A DNA stretch of 64,000 nucleotides from Gloeothece verrucosa PCC 7822 (GCF_000147335.1 NC_014501.1:1364001-1428000), one strand, 5' to 3'; shown: positions 26,775 to 36,880, counted from the first letter of the stretch. A program made the numbers and translations. The notes: a model not told the origin generated them from the sequence alone.

Positions 26775-28412
26775 ATGAAAAAAACTTGGTTAGCTTTTCT
26801 CGCTCTAGCACTCGCTACTTTTTGGTTAATTATCATTGTCCCTTTTGCTTTCCCTCAAAACCCGGCGACAACTAAACCCGCAGAAAATGCTCCCGTTGTT
26901 TTTGAGGGTAAAACCCTCTTCGTCATCCAAAACCGCCTCGGACCCAGATCGGCAAAAAAACGAGCGCAAGATATTAGGGAAAAAATTGAACATTTTGCTC
27001 AAGATTTCTCAATTTCTGTGGATAATCTCACCGCAGTCTCAGAGGATGAAGAAGGGATCAAATTAACAGTATTGGCTGTAGAAGAAGACATTATAATGCG
27101 AATTAGCGACGCTGATGCAGTCCTGGCCAGAAAAACGCGAGCAGAGTTAGCCTATGAGTATCTACAAGCTATTAAAGCGGCTGTTACTCAATATCGACAA
27201 GAGCGCAGTTTACGTCATTTGGTTCTTGCTGGTTTTTATACCATCATTTCTACCATTTTTTTCATTACTACCTTGCTGATCCTCAACAATATTTTTCCCG
27301 TTATTTATACCAAGTTAGATAACTGGAGAAGTACCTATATTCCAGCCATTAGAATTCAAAGTTTTGAAATCCTTACCGCTAATCAAATTACTAATCTTTT
27401 ATTAAGCCTAACCCAGATCATCCGTTGGTTTATTGTTTTGGGTATTTTAGCTATTTATATCCCTGCTGTTTTAAGCTTTTTTCCCTGGACAAAACGACTG
27501 GCTAACACACTCTTTGAGTATCTTATCCAAGCCTTTGCCACGGCTTGGAGTGGTTTTTTAGGGTATATTCCCAATCTATTGATCATTCTTGTAGTGATAT
27601 TCCTTACCTATTGTATACTTCGCTTTTTACAACCAATTTTTAATGCTTTAGAACAAGAAACTTTCTCGCTACCGGGCTTTTATCCCGAGTGGGCACAACC
27701 GAGTTTTAAAATTTTATCAGTCTTAATTGTCGCCTTAGCCGCCGTTATTGCCGTTCCCTACTTTCCGGGTTTTGACTCACCGGCTTTTCGGGGCATTTCT
27801 GTTTTTCTGGGGATTCTTTTTTCTTTAGGCTCTAGCTCGGCTATTGCTAATATATTTGCTGGTACAATTCTGATCTATACTCGGGGTTTTCGGCAAGGCG
27901 ACCTGGTTAAAATTGGTGATACCGTTGGCCGAGTGATTGAAACTACCTTGTTAGTTACCCGTATTGTTACTTTTAAAAATATCATTGTCAGCATTCCGAA
28001 TTCCCAAATTCTCACCAGTAACATTGAAAATTATGACCTCTCTCGGCGAGAACTCAATAAGACTTTAATTTTACCCACGAAAGTCTATTTAGGTTACGAG
28101 GTTCCCTGGCAAAAAGCTCACAAGGCTTTATGCGAAGCCGCCAAGCGAACGGAAAAAGTCTTAGAATCTCCTGCGCCTTTTGTCCTACAATCGGAACTAA
28201 ACGAAGTTTATGTCACTTATGAGTTAAATGTTCATGTAGAACCTGACTTAGACATTTTAGAAATCTACTCACAACTCCATCAAAATATTCGAGATACTTG
28301 CTCTGAAGCCGAAATCAGAATATTTGCTCCGAGTTATGAAGCTGACCCCACCACTTACCCTTTTAATAGTGAATCTGTAGAATCATCACAAGAAAACTCA
28401 AAAATGCTGTAA
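26775..28412 (+). CDS. MscS-family mechanosensitive channel
   Basis: The C-terminal 300 residues match MscS: a pore-lining helix region (SPAFRGISVFLGILFSLGSSSAIANIFAGTILIYTRGFRQGD), the beta domain (VKIGDTVGRVIETTLLVTRI) and the cytosolic domain. The N-terminus has a signal-like hydrophobic segment (MKKTWLAFLALALATFWLII), a periplasmic part and several extra helices. The channel releases solutes on hypo-osmotic shock. The frame is open to a TTG at 26613, but the ATG at 26775 gives the natural signal-anchor start. Neither has a clear ribosome site. A lone AGGAGGAG at 26575-26582 instead precedes a 25-codon frame in another phase. Confidence 0.85.
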   Translation: MKKTWLAFLALALATFWLIIIVPFAFPQNPATTKPAENAPVVFEGKTLFVIQNRLGPRSAKKRAQDIREKIEHFAQDFSISVDNLTAVSEDEEGIKLTVLAVEEDIIMRISDADAVLARKTRAELAYEYLQAIKAAVTQYRQERSLRHLVLAGFYTIISTIFFITTLLILNNIFPVIYTKLDNWRSTYIPAIRIQSFEILTANQITNLLLSLTQIIRWFIVLGILAIYIPAVLSFFPWTKRLANTLFEYLIQAFATAWSGFLGYIPNLLIILVVIFLTYCILRFLQPIFNALEQETFSLPGFYPEWAQPSFKILSVLIVALAAVIAVPYFPGFDSPAFRGISVFLGILFSLGSSSAIANIFAGTILIYTRGFRQGDLVKIGDTVGRVIETTLLVTRIVTFKNIIVSIPNSQILTSNIENYDLSRRELNKTLILPTKVYLGYEVPWQKAHKALCEAAKRTEKVLESPAPFVLQSELNEVYVTYELNVHVEPDLDILEIYSQLHQNIRDTCSEAEIRIFAPSYEADPTTYPFNSESVESSQENSKML

Positions 28413-28449
28413 ATTATTATACATGATTCACTTCAGCTAAAAATTTTCT

Positions 28450-29562
28450 ATGCTTAATGCTTTTAACCAACTTCCCTATTGGCTGCGGCTAGGAATTCTT
28501 TTTCCGGTCGCTTTTTTAAATGGTTGGCTCCTGTTTTTACTCATTGGGTATTTAGAGCCATTAGTCACTATATTTATCACCGCCACTTTACTCGCCTTTT
28601 TGCTTGATTTTCCCATTCGTTTGTTAGAGCTAAGAGGAATTTCTCGGGTTTGGGCAGTCACTTTAGTTTTTTTAATCGCCTTAGTAATTTTAGCAATTTT
28701 AGCTTTAGTTTTAATTCCTTTAATTCTTCAACAATTGAGTGATTTAATCGCCGTTTTACCCCAATGGATTGACACGGGAACCGAAAATATAGACAATTTA
28801 AGAAAATGGGCAATTGCTCAAAGATTACCCATTAATATTAATCAAGTTATTGGTCAAATTGCCGAGAAATTAACGACGGTTGTTCAATCTTTAAGTACCC
28901 AAGGACTGAATTTTCTCTTGGGTGCTATTGGCAGTATTTTTAATATTCTTTTTGTTTTAGTGTTAACCGTGTTTTTAGTGTTTACGGGTCAAAATATTTG
29001 GGATGGAATTTTTAGCTGGATTCCTGAACCTTGGAATGTAGAATTACGAAATTTAATTCGAGATAAGTTTGAAAGATATTTTGCTTCTCAGGCGATTTTA
29101 GCGGGAATTTTAAGCCTTTCTCAAACGGTAGTTTTCCTGATTTTACAAGTGCCTTATGCCGTGTTATTTGGGGTCACCATTGGGCTAACCAGTTTAATTC
29201 CTTATGCCAGTGCTTTTACCATTTTATTAGTCAGTATCATTCTCTCCCTAGAAAATTGGGTATTAGGATTAAAAGTTTTAATTGCGGCTATTATTGTAGG
29301 ACAGATTAACGATCAAGTGATCACCCCTCGTTTGATGGGAGGGATCACAGGCTTAAATCCGGTTTGGCTGATTTTAGCTTTGTTTATTGGGGGAAAATTT
29401 GCCGGAATTTTAGGGTTATTACTAGCTGTTCCTTTAGCCAGTGTGATCAAAAGTGCTACCGACAATTTACGATACCGTTTGACTCATCCAAACGAATCAA
29501 TGATTGCACAAGTTCCCCTAGATTCTTCCTCAGAACTAATCAATAGAAATCTAGAAGAATGA
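28450..29562 (+). CDS. AI-2E/PerM family permease
   Basis: A 370-residue membrane protein of the AI-2E (PerM) exporter family, with about eight helices. A soluble amphipathic segment lies in the middle (TENIDNLRKWAIAQRLPININQVIG), and the conserved C-terminal pattern is present (QINDQVITPRLMGGITGLNPVWLILALFIGGKFAGILG). Members include a Na+/H+ antiporter and the quorum-signal exporter TqsA; the substrate here is unknown. It follows the MscS gene by 37 bp on the same strand, suggesting a joint osmotic/ion role. Confidence 0.88.
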   Translation: MLNAFNQLPYWLRLGILFPVAFLNGWLLFLLIGYLEPLVTIFITATLLAFLLDFPIRLLELRGISRVWAVTLVFLIALVILAILALVLIPLILQQLSDLIAVLPQWIDTGTENIDNLRKWAIAQRLPININQVIGQIAEKLTTVVQSLSTQGLNFLLGAIGSIFNILFVLVLTVFLVFTGQNIWDGIFSWIPEPWNVELRNLIRDKFERYFASQAILAGILSLSQTVVFLILQVPYAVLFGVTIGLTSLIPYASAFTILLVSIILSLENWVLGLKVLIAAIIVGQINDQVITPRLMGGITGLNPVWLILALFIGGKFAGILGLLLAVPLASVIKSATDNLRYRLTHPNESMIAQVPLDSSSELINRNLEE

Positions 29563-29583
29563 TCACCTAATCAGGCAAGGAAG

Positions 29584-30009
29584 TTACTCTTGGGGGGTTT
29601 TAACCACAAACACAGAACAAGAGGCCTCAGCCACCACCTGACCACTAACAGAACCTTCTATCACTCGCTGAAGTCCAGTTAAGCCGCGAGTTCCCAAAAT
29701 AATCAGATCGGCAGCATAAATATTAGCCAAACGGATAATTTCCTCAGCCACATCGCCGCTAACAATTTCGATCTCACTGTCGGCAAAAGCACTTTGATAG
29801 GTCAGCAGTTGTTGTTCAGCTTCTTGATAAAGTTGTTCTGGGGACGCTTGAGGGCGATCGGCATCTAAATCATTATCCGGCGTGGGTTCTGGAAGCACAT
29901 GAGAAAAGATGATGTGAGTTTGAGAGTCTATCTTAAGAGTCTTTAAAGCGGCAATGACCTTCTCTGAAGTGTCTGAACAGTCTAGGGCTACAATAATTGT
30001 GTTGTACAC
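29584..30009 (-). CDS. Universal stress protein (UspA family)
   Basis: About 141 residues with the Usp fold: IIVALDCSDTSEKVIAAL at the start and the ATP-binding signature LIILGTRGLTGLQRVIEGSVSGQV near the end (GxxG-9-GS). Usp proteins bind ATP or other ligands and respond to stress; the specific role is unknown. A TTG one codon upstream is also in frame, but the GTG at 30009 sits better relative to the GAGG site. It is convergent with the permease gene. Confidence 0.9.
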   Translation of the reverse strand: MYNTIIVALDCSDTSEKVIAALKTLKIDSQTHIIFSHVLPEPTPDNDLDADRPQASPEQLYQEAEQQLLTYQSAFADSEIEIVSGDVAEEIIRLANIYAADLIILGTRGLTGLQRVIEGSVSGQVVAEASCSVFVVKTPQE

Positions 30010-30113
30010 CAAATCTTTCCTCTACATCAAAAATGCTGTTTGAGCTATAGCAATTTTCCCCTTGAAAGCGAAGTTTTGTCTAGGGGAGAGACAAATTTTT
30101 CCTGAGATGTCAA

Positions 30114-30833
30114 CTACCCCGACCCGAAGAAGGCGCTCTTGTCGGGGCTTGCGTCTAGACTCCACCTCAACTCCAAGAATCTTTGCAGACTCTTAGCTTT
30201 GGCTTCCTCGTCTGACACATCAGGGGATGCTGACAAAATCCCCGTACTCATCCAGTCTTGCCGAATAAGTAACGCTCTTAATGCGATGTTTCGCCCACCA
30301 ACTAAATCAGCATGAAGTTTATAGTCACAACTTTTACAAACAAAATTTAGTCCTTTATTTGGTCTATTTTCCTTAGAAACATGACCGCATTTTGGACAAC
30401 ATTGGCTGGTGTAATTAGCCATAACTTTAACAGCTAAAGAACCATTCATAATAGCTTTATAGTCAATACAGGAGTGTAATTCTGCAAATGACCATTGAGC
30501 TTTATTTTTGTTAGCTTTTCGCTGTTTTTTACTGGCTCTTTTTCCAGATTTAGATTTAGTTCTTTCTCTAATATGAGTTAGTTGCTCTAAACCTATTAGA
30601 CTGTTTGGCTGTGCTATCTGCTTGCTAATTTTGTGGTTAATATTAGCGATAAACCGTCTCTCTCTACCAGATAACGCAATCAATCTGCGTTTAGCTGAAC
30701 GAGTGCCTTTTCGCTGTAATATTTTTCTTACTCGCTGATATCGGTTAGCTTTATGCCTAATTTCTTTGCCCGAAAAAAACTCAGCACTATTATCTATACC
30801 GGCTTTTACAGCAAGATAACGCTGTCCAATTCG
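30114..30833 (-). pseudogene. Degenerate IS200/IS605-type TnpB remnant
   Basis: The C-terminal two thirds of a TnpB protein. The zinc ribbon (CPKCGHVSKENRPNKG...CKSC), the RuvC-II glutamate region (LIGLEQLTHIRE) and the RuvC-III region (HADLVGGRNIALRAL) remain. Upstream the frame reads RIGQRYLAVKAGIDNSAEFFSG and then meets a stop at 30834-30836, so the N-terminal domain is missing. In relatives the first RuvC aspartate occupies the position where this copy has lysine (AVKAG), so catalysis should be lost. No tnpA or intact element ends are visible. It lies directly upstream of trpB on the opposite strand. Confidence 0.85.
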
Positions 30834-30876
30834 CTAACATAGATCAATTATCCCTATTGAGTTACCCACATTCACA

Positions 30877-32112
30877 ATGACAACGACACCCATCCGCGCG
30901 ACACAACCCACACAATACCCAGATGAATTAGGACGTTTTGGTGCCTATGGCGGGAAATACGTCCCAGAAACCTTAATGCCGGCCTTAAGTGAACTAGAAG
31001 CCGCCTATAACCGCTACAAAAATGACCCAGAGTTTCAGCAAGAATTAAATCAACTGCTACGGGACTATGTAGGAAGACCTAGCCCATTGTACTTTGCCGA
31101 ACGCCTCAGCGCCCGTTATGCTAGACCAGATGGTACAGGACCCCAAATCTACCTGAAGCGAGAAGACCTTAACCACACCGGGGCCCATAAAATTAATAAT
31201 GCCCTAGCTCAGGTCTTGTTAGCGAAACGTATGGGCAAAAAACGCATTATCGCTGAAACCGGTGCCGGACAACATGGAGTCGCTACAGCAACCGTCTGCG
31301 CCCGTTTTGGACTTGAATGTATTATTTATATGGGTGTTCATGACATGGAACGCCAAAAATTAAACGTCTTTCGCATGAATTTATTAGGGGCAAAAGTTCA
31401 ACCCGTATCAGCCGGCACCGGAACCCTCAAAGATGCCACCTCAGAAGCCATCCGAGACTGGGTAACCAATGTAGAAACCACCCATTATATTCTCGGTTCG
31501 GTAGCCGGACCTCATCCCTATCCCATGATGGTCAGAGATTTTCACGTCATTATCGGTCAAGAAACAAAGCAACAATGTCAAGAAAAATGGGGCGGACTCC
31601 CCGATATCCTCATGGCCTGTGTGGGTGGAGGGTCTAATGCTATGGGGCTATTTTATGAATTTATTAAAGATTCATCAGTCCGGATTATCGGCGTAGAAGC
31701 CGCCGGGGAAAGTGTGGCCTCTGGCAAACACGCCGCTACTTTAACCGCCGGACGGCCTGGAGTGTTACATGGGGCCATGAGTTATCTATTACAAGACCAA
31801 GAAGGGCAAGTCATAGAAGCCCATTCTATCAGCGCCGGTTTAGATTATCCGGGGGTAGGACCTGAACATAGTTATCTCAAAGATATGGGGCGGGCAGAAT
31901 ATTACAGCGTGACTGACACCGAAGCGGTTGACGCTTTTCAAAGATTATCCCAATTAGAAGGCATTATACCGGCTTTAGAAACTTCCCACGCCATCGCCTA
32001 TCTAGAAACCCTCTGCCCTCAATTAAAGGGTAGTCCTCGCATTGTGATTAACTGTTCAGGACGAGGAGACAAAGACGTGCAAACAGTGGCTAAATTTCTA
32101 CAACAAGAATGA
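30877..32112 (+). CDS. trpB: Tryptophan synthase beta chain
   Basis: A 411-residue TrpB with the PLP lysine motif [11 protein letters not shown], the catalytic-glutamate region ([14 protein letters not shown]), the phosphate loop [12 protein letters not shown] and the C-terminal SGRGDKDV. It joins indole and serine to make tryptophan, working with TrpA, which is not encoded nearby. trpC lies 2 kb downstream, so tryptophan genes are partly clustered. The last codons overlap the next gene by ATGA. Confidence 0.98.
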   Translation: MTTTPIRATQPTQYPDELGRFGAYGGKYVPETLMPALSELEAAYNRYKNDPEFQQELNQLLRDYVGRPSPLYFAERLSARYARPDGTGPQIYLKREDLNHTGAHKINNALAQVLLAKRMGKKRIIAETGAGQHGVATATVCARFGLECIIYMGVHDMERQKLNVFRMNLLGAKVQPVSAGTGTLKDATSEAIRDWVTNVETTHYILGSVAGPHPYPMMVRDFHVIIGQETKQQCQEKWGGLPDILMACVGGGSNAMGLFYEFIKDSSVRIIGVEAAGESVASGKHAATLTAGRPGVLHGAMSYLLQDQEGQVIEAHSISAGLDYPGVGPEHSYLKDMGRAEYYSVTDTEAVDAFQRLSQLEGIIPALETSHAIAYLETLCPQLKGSPRIVINCSGRGDKDVQTVAKFLQQE

Positions 32113-33080
32113 AAATCATTCCTGGTTCATTGTTGATTTTTTCTTGTTTATGGTTGGGGAGTTGTCAGTCTTTGACCGATAACTTTCCTTCTGAAGAAAA
32201 CATGGGTAGCCAAGCCGCTACATCCCTCGTTGCTGATGCCACTCGCAGTAGTGCCCTAGAACAAGATGTCTATCGACAAATTAATCAATACCGACAATCT
32301 CGCCACTTAGCCCCTTTAACCTTTAATAATACCATTGCTCAACAAGCCAGGATTCATAGTCAGAGAATGGCCGCTAAAACCGTTCCCTTCTCTCATGAAG
32401 GGTTTGAAAAGCGGCTACAACAAATAGGCCAGACCATCCCCTATCAGCAAGCGGCTGAAAATGTCGCTTTTAATGAAGGCGCAAAAGACCCCGCTACAGT
32501 AGCCGTTCAAGGATGGCTAAAAAGTCCAGGACATCTCAAAAATATAGAAAGTAATTTCAATTTAACGGGTGTAGGAGTGGCCTTAAATCGTCAAGGAGAA
32601 TATTACTTTACCCAAATTTTTATCAAACCTCAAGCCGCTTCTGGGTCCTCGGATTCTAAGATTAAAAAAGCTTCTTTAAAGACCAATGTGTTGACGGCCT
32701 TAGAACAAAAAACTTATCAACAAGTCAATCAATATCGTCGTTCTCAAAAACTTTCCCCGTTGCTGTGGGATAACCGCATCAGTGAAGTGGCTAGAAGATA
32801 TAGTCAAAAAATGGCCAACGGAGAAGCCACCTTTAGTCATAATGGATTTGAAGGACGGGTAAAAGCCATAGCTAATCAAATCCCCACTCGAACAGTGGGA
32901 GAAAATTTAGCCTTCAATATGGGTTATAGTGACCCGGTTAAAGTGGCTGTAGAAGGATGGATTAAAAGTCCAGGTCATCGGAAAAATATGCAAGGAAATT
33001 TCGATTTAACCGGAATTGGTATTGCTAAAAATGCGAAAGGAGAGTATTATTTGACTCAACTTTTTGTCAAAAGACGTTAA
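32109..33080 (+). CDS. Lipoprotein with two CAP/SCP domains
   Basis: A 323-residue secreted protein. The N-terminal signal ends in a lipobox (LWLGSC, Cys at about residue 19), so it should be lipid-anchored. Two CAP-superfamily domains follow in tandem (about 50-175 and 195-323), each with the same pattern: [64 protein letters not shown]. The His/Glu positions of the CAP cavity are kept in both copies. The role is unknown; bacterial CAP proteins are extracytoplasmic. Its ATG overlaps the trpB stop (ATGA), so translation is coupled. Confidence 0.88.
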   Translation: MKIIPGSLLIFSCLWLGSCQSLTDNFPSEENMGSQAATSLVADATRSSALEQDVYRQINQYRQSRHLAPLTFNNTIAQQARIHSQRMAAKTVPFSHEGFEKRLQQIGQTIPYQQAAENVAFNEGAKDPATVAVQGWLKSPGHLKNIESNFNLTGVGVALNRQGEYYFTQIFIKPQAASGSSDSKIKKASLKTNVLTALEQKTYQQVNQYRRSQKLSPLLWDNRISEVARRYSQKMANGEATFSHNGFEGRVKAIANQIPTRTVGENLAFNMGYSDPVKVAVEGWIKSPGHRKNMQGNFDLTGIGIAKNAKGEYYLTQLFVKRR

Positions 33081-33092
33081 CAGGTGTTAAAA

Positions 33093-33722
33093 ATGGCATT
33101 AGACAATTTTCAAGTTTTGGAAGGCGACCTATCCGATGATATTTTAGCTCAGTATTTACAGGCAGAAGCTATCGCAGTAGATACGGAAACTATGGGTTTA
33201 ATTCCTCATCGTGATCGTCTTTGTTTGGTGCAACTTTGCGATCCGACCGGTTATGTTACCGCTATTCGTATTGCCAAAGGACAAAAAGAAGCCCCGAAAT
33301 TAAAGCAATTGATGGAAAATAATCACAGCATTAAAGTGTTCCATTTTGCCCGGTTTGATGTGGCTCAATTGCGTCACCATTTAGGCATAGAAACCACCCC
33401 CATTTTTTGTACAAAAATTGCGAGTAAATTGGCTCGTACCTATACCTCAAGTCATGGATTAAAAAGTTTAGTTCTCGAGTTAGAAGGAATAGAATTAGAT
33501 AAAACCGCCCAAAGTTCAGATTGGGGAAATGCCGCCAATTTATCAGAAGAACAATTAAGTTATGCGGCTAATGATGTTCGCTATTTATTAGGATTAAAGC
33601 AAAAATTAATCACCATGTTACAACGGGAAGACCGTTGGCAATTAGCTCAAGACTGTTTTCAATGTCTGCCTGTCATCGTTTCCCTTGATTTACTTTTGTA
33701 TCCTAATGTTTTTGAACACTAA
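33093..33722 (+). CDS. RNase D-like 3'-5' exonuclease
   Basis: About 209 residues of the DEDDy exonuclease fold: AVDTETMGLIPHRDRLCLVQL holds Exo I (DTE), FHFARFDVAQL holds Exo II (D), and LSYAANDVRYLLGL holds Exo III (YxxxD). It lacks the HRDC domains of full RNase D, as is usual in cyanobacteria. Such enzymes trim the 3' ends of tRNAs and other small RNAs. I start at ATG 33093; an in-frame GTG at 33084 is less well placed relative to the AGG site. Confidence 0.9.
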   Translation: MALDNFQVLEGDLSDDILAQYLQAEAIAVDTETMGLIPHRDRLCLVQLCDPTGYVTAIRIAKGQKEAPKLKQLMENNHSIKVFHFARFDVAQLRHHLGIETTPIFCTKIASKLARTYTSSHGLKSLVLELEGIELDKTAQSSDWGNAANLSEEQLSYAANDVRYLLGLKQKLITMLQREDRWQLAQDCFQCLPVIVSLDLLLYPNVFEH

Positions 33723-33882
33723 ATAGAATGAGAAAAAGTTTAAAAAGTTGATTGACAATCTTGATGATCGGTAATGCCGATGCGGCTTGGCTGATTCAGG
33801 AATAGCTTAGTATCTTAGGATACGGTAATGATCCCCAAAAAAATTTAAAATTAAATCGTTTTAAATTATATGAGAAGCCAAA

Positions 33883-34038
33883 ATGCCTAAATATAAAGTC
33901 ATATTAACCAATACATTGTTTAATAATCGTCAAGCAATCACCTTAACGGCTTCCAATCAACAGATGGCTATCAGAAAAGCGTTAGGAGCCGAGAGTTTTA
34001 CAGTCTGGACAGTAGAAAAAGTAGAAGCTCTCCATTAA
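33883..34038 (+). CDS. Small basic hypothetical protein (51 aa)
   Basis: A short frame from ATG 33883 (GAGAAG about 8 nt upstream) to TAA 34036-34038. The product MPKYKVILTNTLFNNRQAIT... continues with an alternating beta/alpha pattern (LTASNQQMAIRKALGAESFTVWTVEKVEALH). It is followed by a good terminator at 34075-34114, supporting a real single-gene unit. The family is unknown to me; the predicted fold is a small alpha/beta protein. The rest of the 33723-34204 gap holds no other gene. Confidence 0.6.
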   Translation: MPKYKVILTNTLFNNRQAITLTASNQQMAIRKALGAESFTVWTVEKVEALH

Positions 34039-34074
34039 ATTAAAAAAGATACAGTTTTAGAAAAGCTAATCTCC

Positions 34075-34114
34075 AGGTTAGAAAGCATTAAAAGGTCTAT
34101 CTAACCTTTTTTTT
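34075..34114 (+). terminator. Rho-independent terminator
   Basis: A stem AGGTTAG/CTAACCT (34075-34081 with 34101-34107) with a 19-nt loop and eight T at 34107-34114, downstream of the 51-residue small gene. Confidence 0.75.
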
Positions 34115-34204
34115 GGGTAAATATAGCGTAACAGCACTGAGGTATGGAACAATATGAGATGAAACAAAAAGCGATGACTACACCGTATAACGTACAATAG
34201 CAGA

Positions 34205-35092
34205 ATGCAAATTAGACGACGACCCCCTAACCCTCCTGTAGAAGTCGATACCTTACGCTATCAAGTAAAAGTCCCCGATGCCCAACCGAGGCATATATTA
34301 GAAGAAATAGTCTGGAATAAAGAAAAAGAAGTAGACAGAATTAGAGAACGTCTTCCTTTAATAGAAATACGCAAGCAAGTGCAAGATATGCCGCCGCCTC
34401 AAAACTTTCTTGAGGCTTTAGCGAATGGGAAAACCCAACCCGCCCTGATAGCCGAAGTGAAAAAAGCCTCTCCCAGTAAAGGAGTGATCCGAGAAAACTT
34501 TGATCCAGTAGCGATCGCCCAAGCTTACCAACAAGGAGGGGCAAGTTGTTTATCAGTGCTGACGGATGAAAAATTTTTTCAGGGCAGTTATGATAACCTA
34601 GCCCTAGTACGTCAAAGCGTAGACTTGCCGATTTTATGCAAAGAATTTATTATTTATCCCTATCAAATTTATTACGCTCGTAGCAAGGGAGCAGATGCAG
34701 TATTACTGATTGCAGCCATTTTAAATGATCAAGATTTACGCTATTTTGTCAAAATTATCAAGGCATTGAAGATGACAGCCCTGATCGAAGTTCATACCTT
34801 AGCTGAACTGGATCGCGTATTAGCCATAGATGGAGTCGCTTTAGTAGGCATCAACAACCGCAATTTAGAGACATTTAAGGTAGATTTACAAACCACATCA
34901 GAACTATTGACAGCCAGAGGGGAACAACTGAAACAGCGAGGCATTCTTGTGGTTAGTGAATCGGGATTATATACACCCGATGATTTGCAATTTGTTCACT
35001 CGTGCGGCGCGAAAGCAGTGTTAATTGGAGAATCATTAGTTAAACAAACTGACCCAGCCCAGGCAATTCAGAAATTGTTTTCTAGGCTATAA
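34205..35092 (+). CDS. trpC: Indole-3-glycerol phosphate synthase
   Basis: A 295-residue TIM-barrel enzyme. Motifs: [21 protein letters not shown] (catalytic lysine and phosphate site), [55 protein letters not shown] and [12 protein letters not shown]. It closes the indole ring in tryptophan synthesis. The N-terminal 35 residues ([22 protein letters not shown]) form the extension usual in cyanobacterial TrpC. Monofunctional, not fused to TrpF. Confidence 0.97.
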   Translation: MQIRRRPPNPPVEVDTLRYQVKVPDAQPRHILEEIVWNKEKEVDRIRERLPLIEIRKQVQDMPPPQNFLEALANGKTQPALIAEVKKASPSKGVIRENFDPVAIAQAYQQGGASCLSVLTDEKFFQGSYDNLALVRQSVDLPILCKEFIIYPYQIYYARSKGADAVLLIAAILNDQDLRYFVKIIKALKMTALIEVHTLAELDRVLAIDGVALVGINNRNLETFKVDLQTTSELLTARGEQLKQRGILVVSESGLYTPDDLQFVHSCGAKAVLIGESLVKQTDPAQAIQKLFSRL

Positions 35093-35232
35093 TCAAGAGT
35101 TGATCGCCATCTGTGCCGATTATTTGGCTTATAAAATTAGTTAGGGAGAACAAACCCGCAAAAGCTTTCAGCAGAATAAGCTAAACTGGCTGATAACAAT
35201 AAACAAGAAAAGACTAACAACCGATAACTGTG

Positions 35233-35523
35233 ATGAAGCCAATTCCCCTTCCTTCCCATGTCCACTACGAATTACTCCTACAGTTGTTGGAACGAAAAAC
35301 GATTATCGCAGTGGAAAAAGATCCTGCCCTAAGAACACAAGTTCAACAACTGATTATTAGTCTACGAAAAGCCTTAGCACAGCAAAAACAACTAGAAACC
35401 ATCTGTGATCAAACTCATACTCCTTTTGAGTATCGTTGGTCCCTCAATAGTGTCAACGTCAAACCCGAAGAAGTTTCAGAGGTATTCGCCCCTCGTTTTC
35501 TCAGGGATGAGAACGAATCGTAA
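35233..35523 (+). CDS. Conserved cyanobacterial hypothetical protein (96 aa)
   Basis: A 96-residue helical protein (LPSHVHYELLLQLLERKTII, TQVQQLIISLRKALAQQKQLE) with a conserved-looking tail (FEYRWSLNSVNVKPEEVSEVFAPRF). It resembles a small cyanobacterium-specific family (I think DUF5340). The function is unknown. The ATG at 35233 directly follows an in-frame GTG. It stands between trpC and the aminotransferase. Confidence 0.7.
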   Translation: MKPIPLPSHVHYELLLQLLERKTIIAVEKDPALRTQVQQLIISLRKALAQQKQLETICDQTHTPFEYRWSLNSVNVKPEEVSEVFAPRFLRDENES

Positions 35524-35713
35524 ATTTAAAATTAACAAATGAGGAATTGGAACATCTATTTTTTATGGTAAATGGGGTAGGGTGATTTTTTTCGTCTTTG
35601 GGGGGTTAAGAAATATTGAAGTAGGTTACAATAAAAGGCTCTCTCGAGCAAAAGTAATTCAGACCCAGAGTATTAAAAATTGAAACGTTACAGCAAGAAA
35701 GAGGAAACAATTC

Positions 35714-36868
35714 ATGGATGGTAAACCTATGCTCATGATTCCGGGCCCTACGCCCGTGCCAGAACAAGTTTTACTGGCAATGGCTAAACACCCCATCGGT
35801 CACCGGAGCGGCGATTTTAGTAAAGTCATAGCAGAAATTACAGAAAACCTCAAATGGCTCCATCAAACCCAAAATGATGTTCTTTGTTTAACCGTATCAG
35901 GTACCGGCGCAATGGAAGCCGGGATTATTAATTTCCTCAGTCCTGGAGACCGGGTTTTAGTGGGAGATAACGGCAAATTCGGCGAACGTTGGGGCTTAAT
36001 TAGTAAAGCGTTCGGCTTAAATGTAGATTTGATTAAAACCGAATGGGGTAAGCCTTTAGATCCTGAAGAATTCCGCGCCAAATTAGAAGCCGATAAAGAC
36101 AAACAAATTAAGGCAGTTATTATCACCCATTCAGAAACCTCTACCGGGGTTCTCAATGACCTAGAAACCATAAATAAATATGTTAAAGCTCATGGAGAAG
36201 CTTTAATCATTGTCGATGCTGTCACCAGTATGGGAGCGCTGAATATTCCCATTGATGAATGGGGTTTAGATGTGGTGGGAAGCGGCTCTCAAAAAGGCTA
36301 TATGATCCCCCCGGGTTTAGGTTTTGTCTCTGTTAGCAAAAAAGCCTGGAAAGCCTACGAAACGGCAACCCTTCCTAAATTCTATCTCGACTTAGGCAAG
36401 TACAAAAAAGCCACCGATAAAGATAGTTCTCCCTTTACTCCTCCAGTGAATTTGATGTATGGGTTACAAGTGGCCCTACAGATGATGAAAGCAGAAGGGT
36501 TAGAAAATATTTTCGCTCGTCATCAACGCAACACAGCCGCCACCCGGGCAGCCATGAAAGCCCTCAATTTACCTCTATTTGCGCCTGATACTCATGCGAG
36601 TACGGCAATAACGGCAGTTATCCCCACTACTGTCGATGCTGAAAAAATCCGCTCCACCATCAAGAAAAAATTTGATATCGCTTTGGCCGGTGGACAAGAC
36701 CATTTAAAAGGGAAAATCTTCCGCATAGGGCATTTAGGGTTTGTCAGTGAACGGGATATTTTAGCCGCTATTGGCGCTTTAGAAACCACTCTGCAAGAGT
36801 TGGGGTATGAAGGTGCTACTCCCGGGGCCGGTGTTGCTGCGGCGGCGGCAGTTTTAGCACAGTCGTAA
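35714..36868 (+). CDS. Class V aminotransferase (alanine/serine-glyoxylate aminotransferase family)
   Basis: A 384-residue PLP enzyme. The start MLMIPGPTPVPEQVLLAM and TVSGTGAMEAGIINFL are typical; the PLP lysine lies in GSGSQKGYMIPPGLGF. It probably transfers an amino group to glyoxylate in photorespiration. Cyanobacterial members of this family were once labelled the soluble hydrogenase 42-kDa subunit, but no hydrogenase feature is present. An Ala-rich tail ends the protein. AAGAGG lies upstream of ATG 35714. A repeat cluster begins 12 bp after the stop. Confidence 0.93.
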   Translation: MDGKPMLMIPGPTPVPEQVLLAMAKHPIGHRSGDFSKVIAEITENLKWLHQTQNDVLCLTVSGTGAMEAGIINFLSPGDRVLVGDNGKFGERWGLISKAFGLNVDLIKTEWGKPLDPEEFRAKLEADKDKQIKAVIITHSETSTGVLNDLETINKYVKAHGEALIIVDAVTSMGALNIPIDEWGLDVVGSGSQKGYMIPPGLGFVSVSKKAWKAYETATLPKFYLDLGKYKKATDKDSSPFTPPVNLMYGLQVALQMMKAEGLENIFARHQRNTAATRAAMKALNLPLFAPDTHASTAITAVIPTTVDAEKIRSTIKKKFDIALAGGQDHLKGKIFRIGHLGFVSERDILAAIGALETTLQELGYEGATPGAGVAAAAAVLAQS

Positions 36869-36880
36869 ATTATTTGGCCT

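Noticed and set aside
35714..36868. Possible soluble hydrogenase subunit, a label used for relatives.
   Set aside because: The sequence has class V aminotransferase and PLP-lysine motifs and no metal-cluster or hydrogenase feature.
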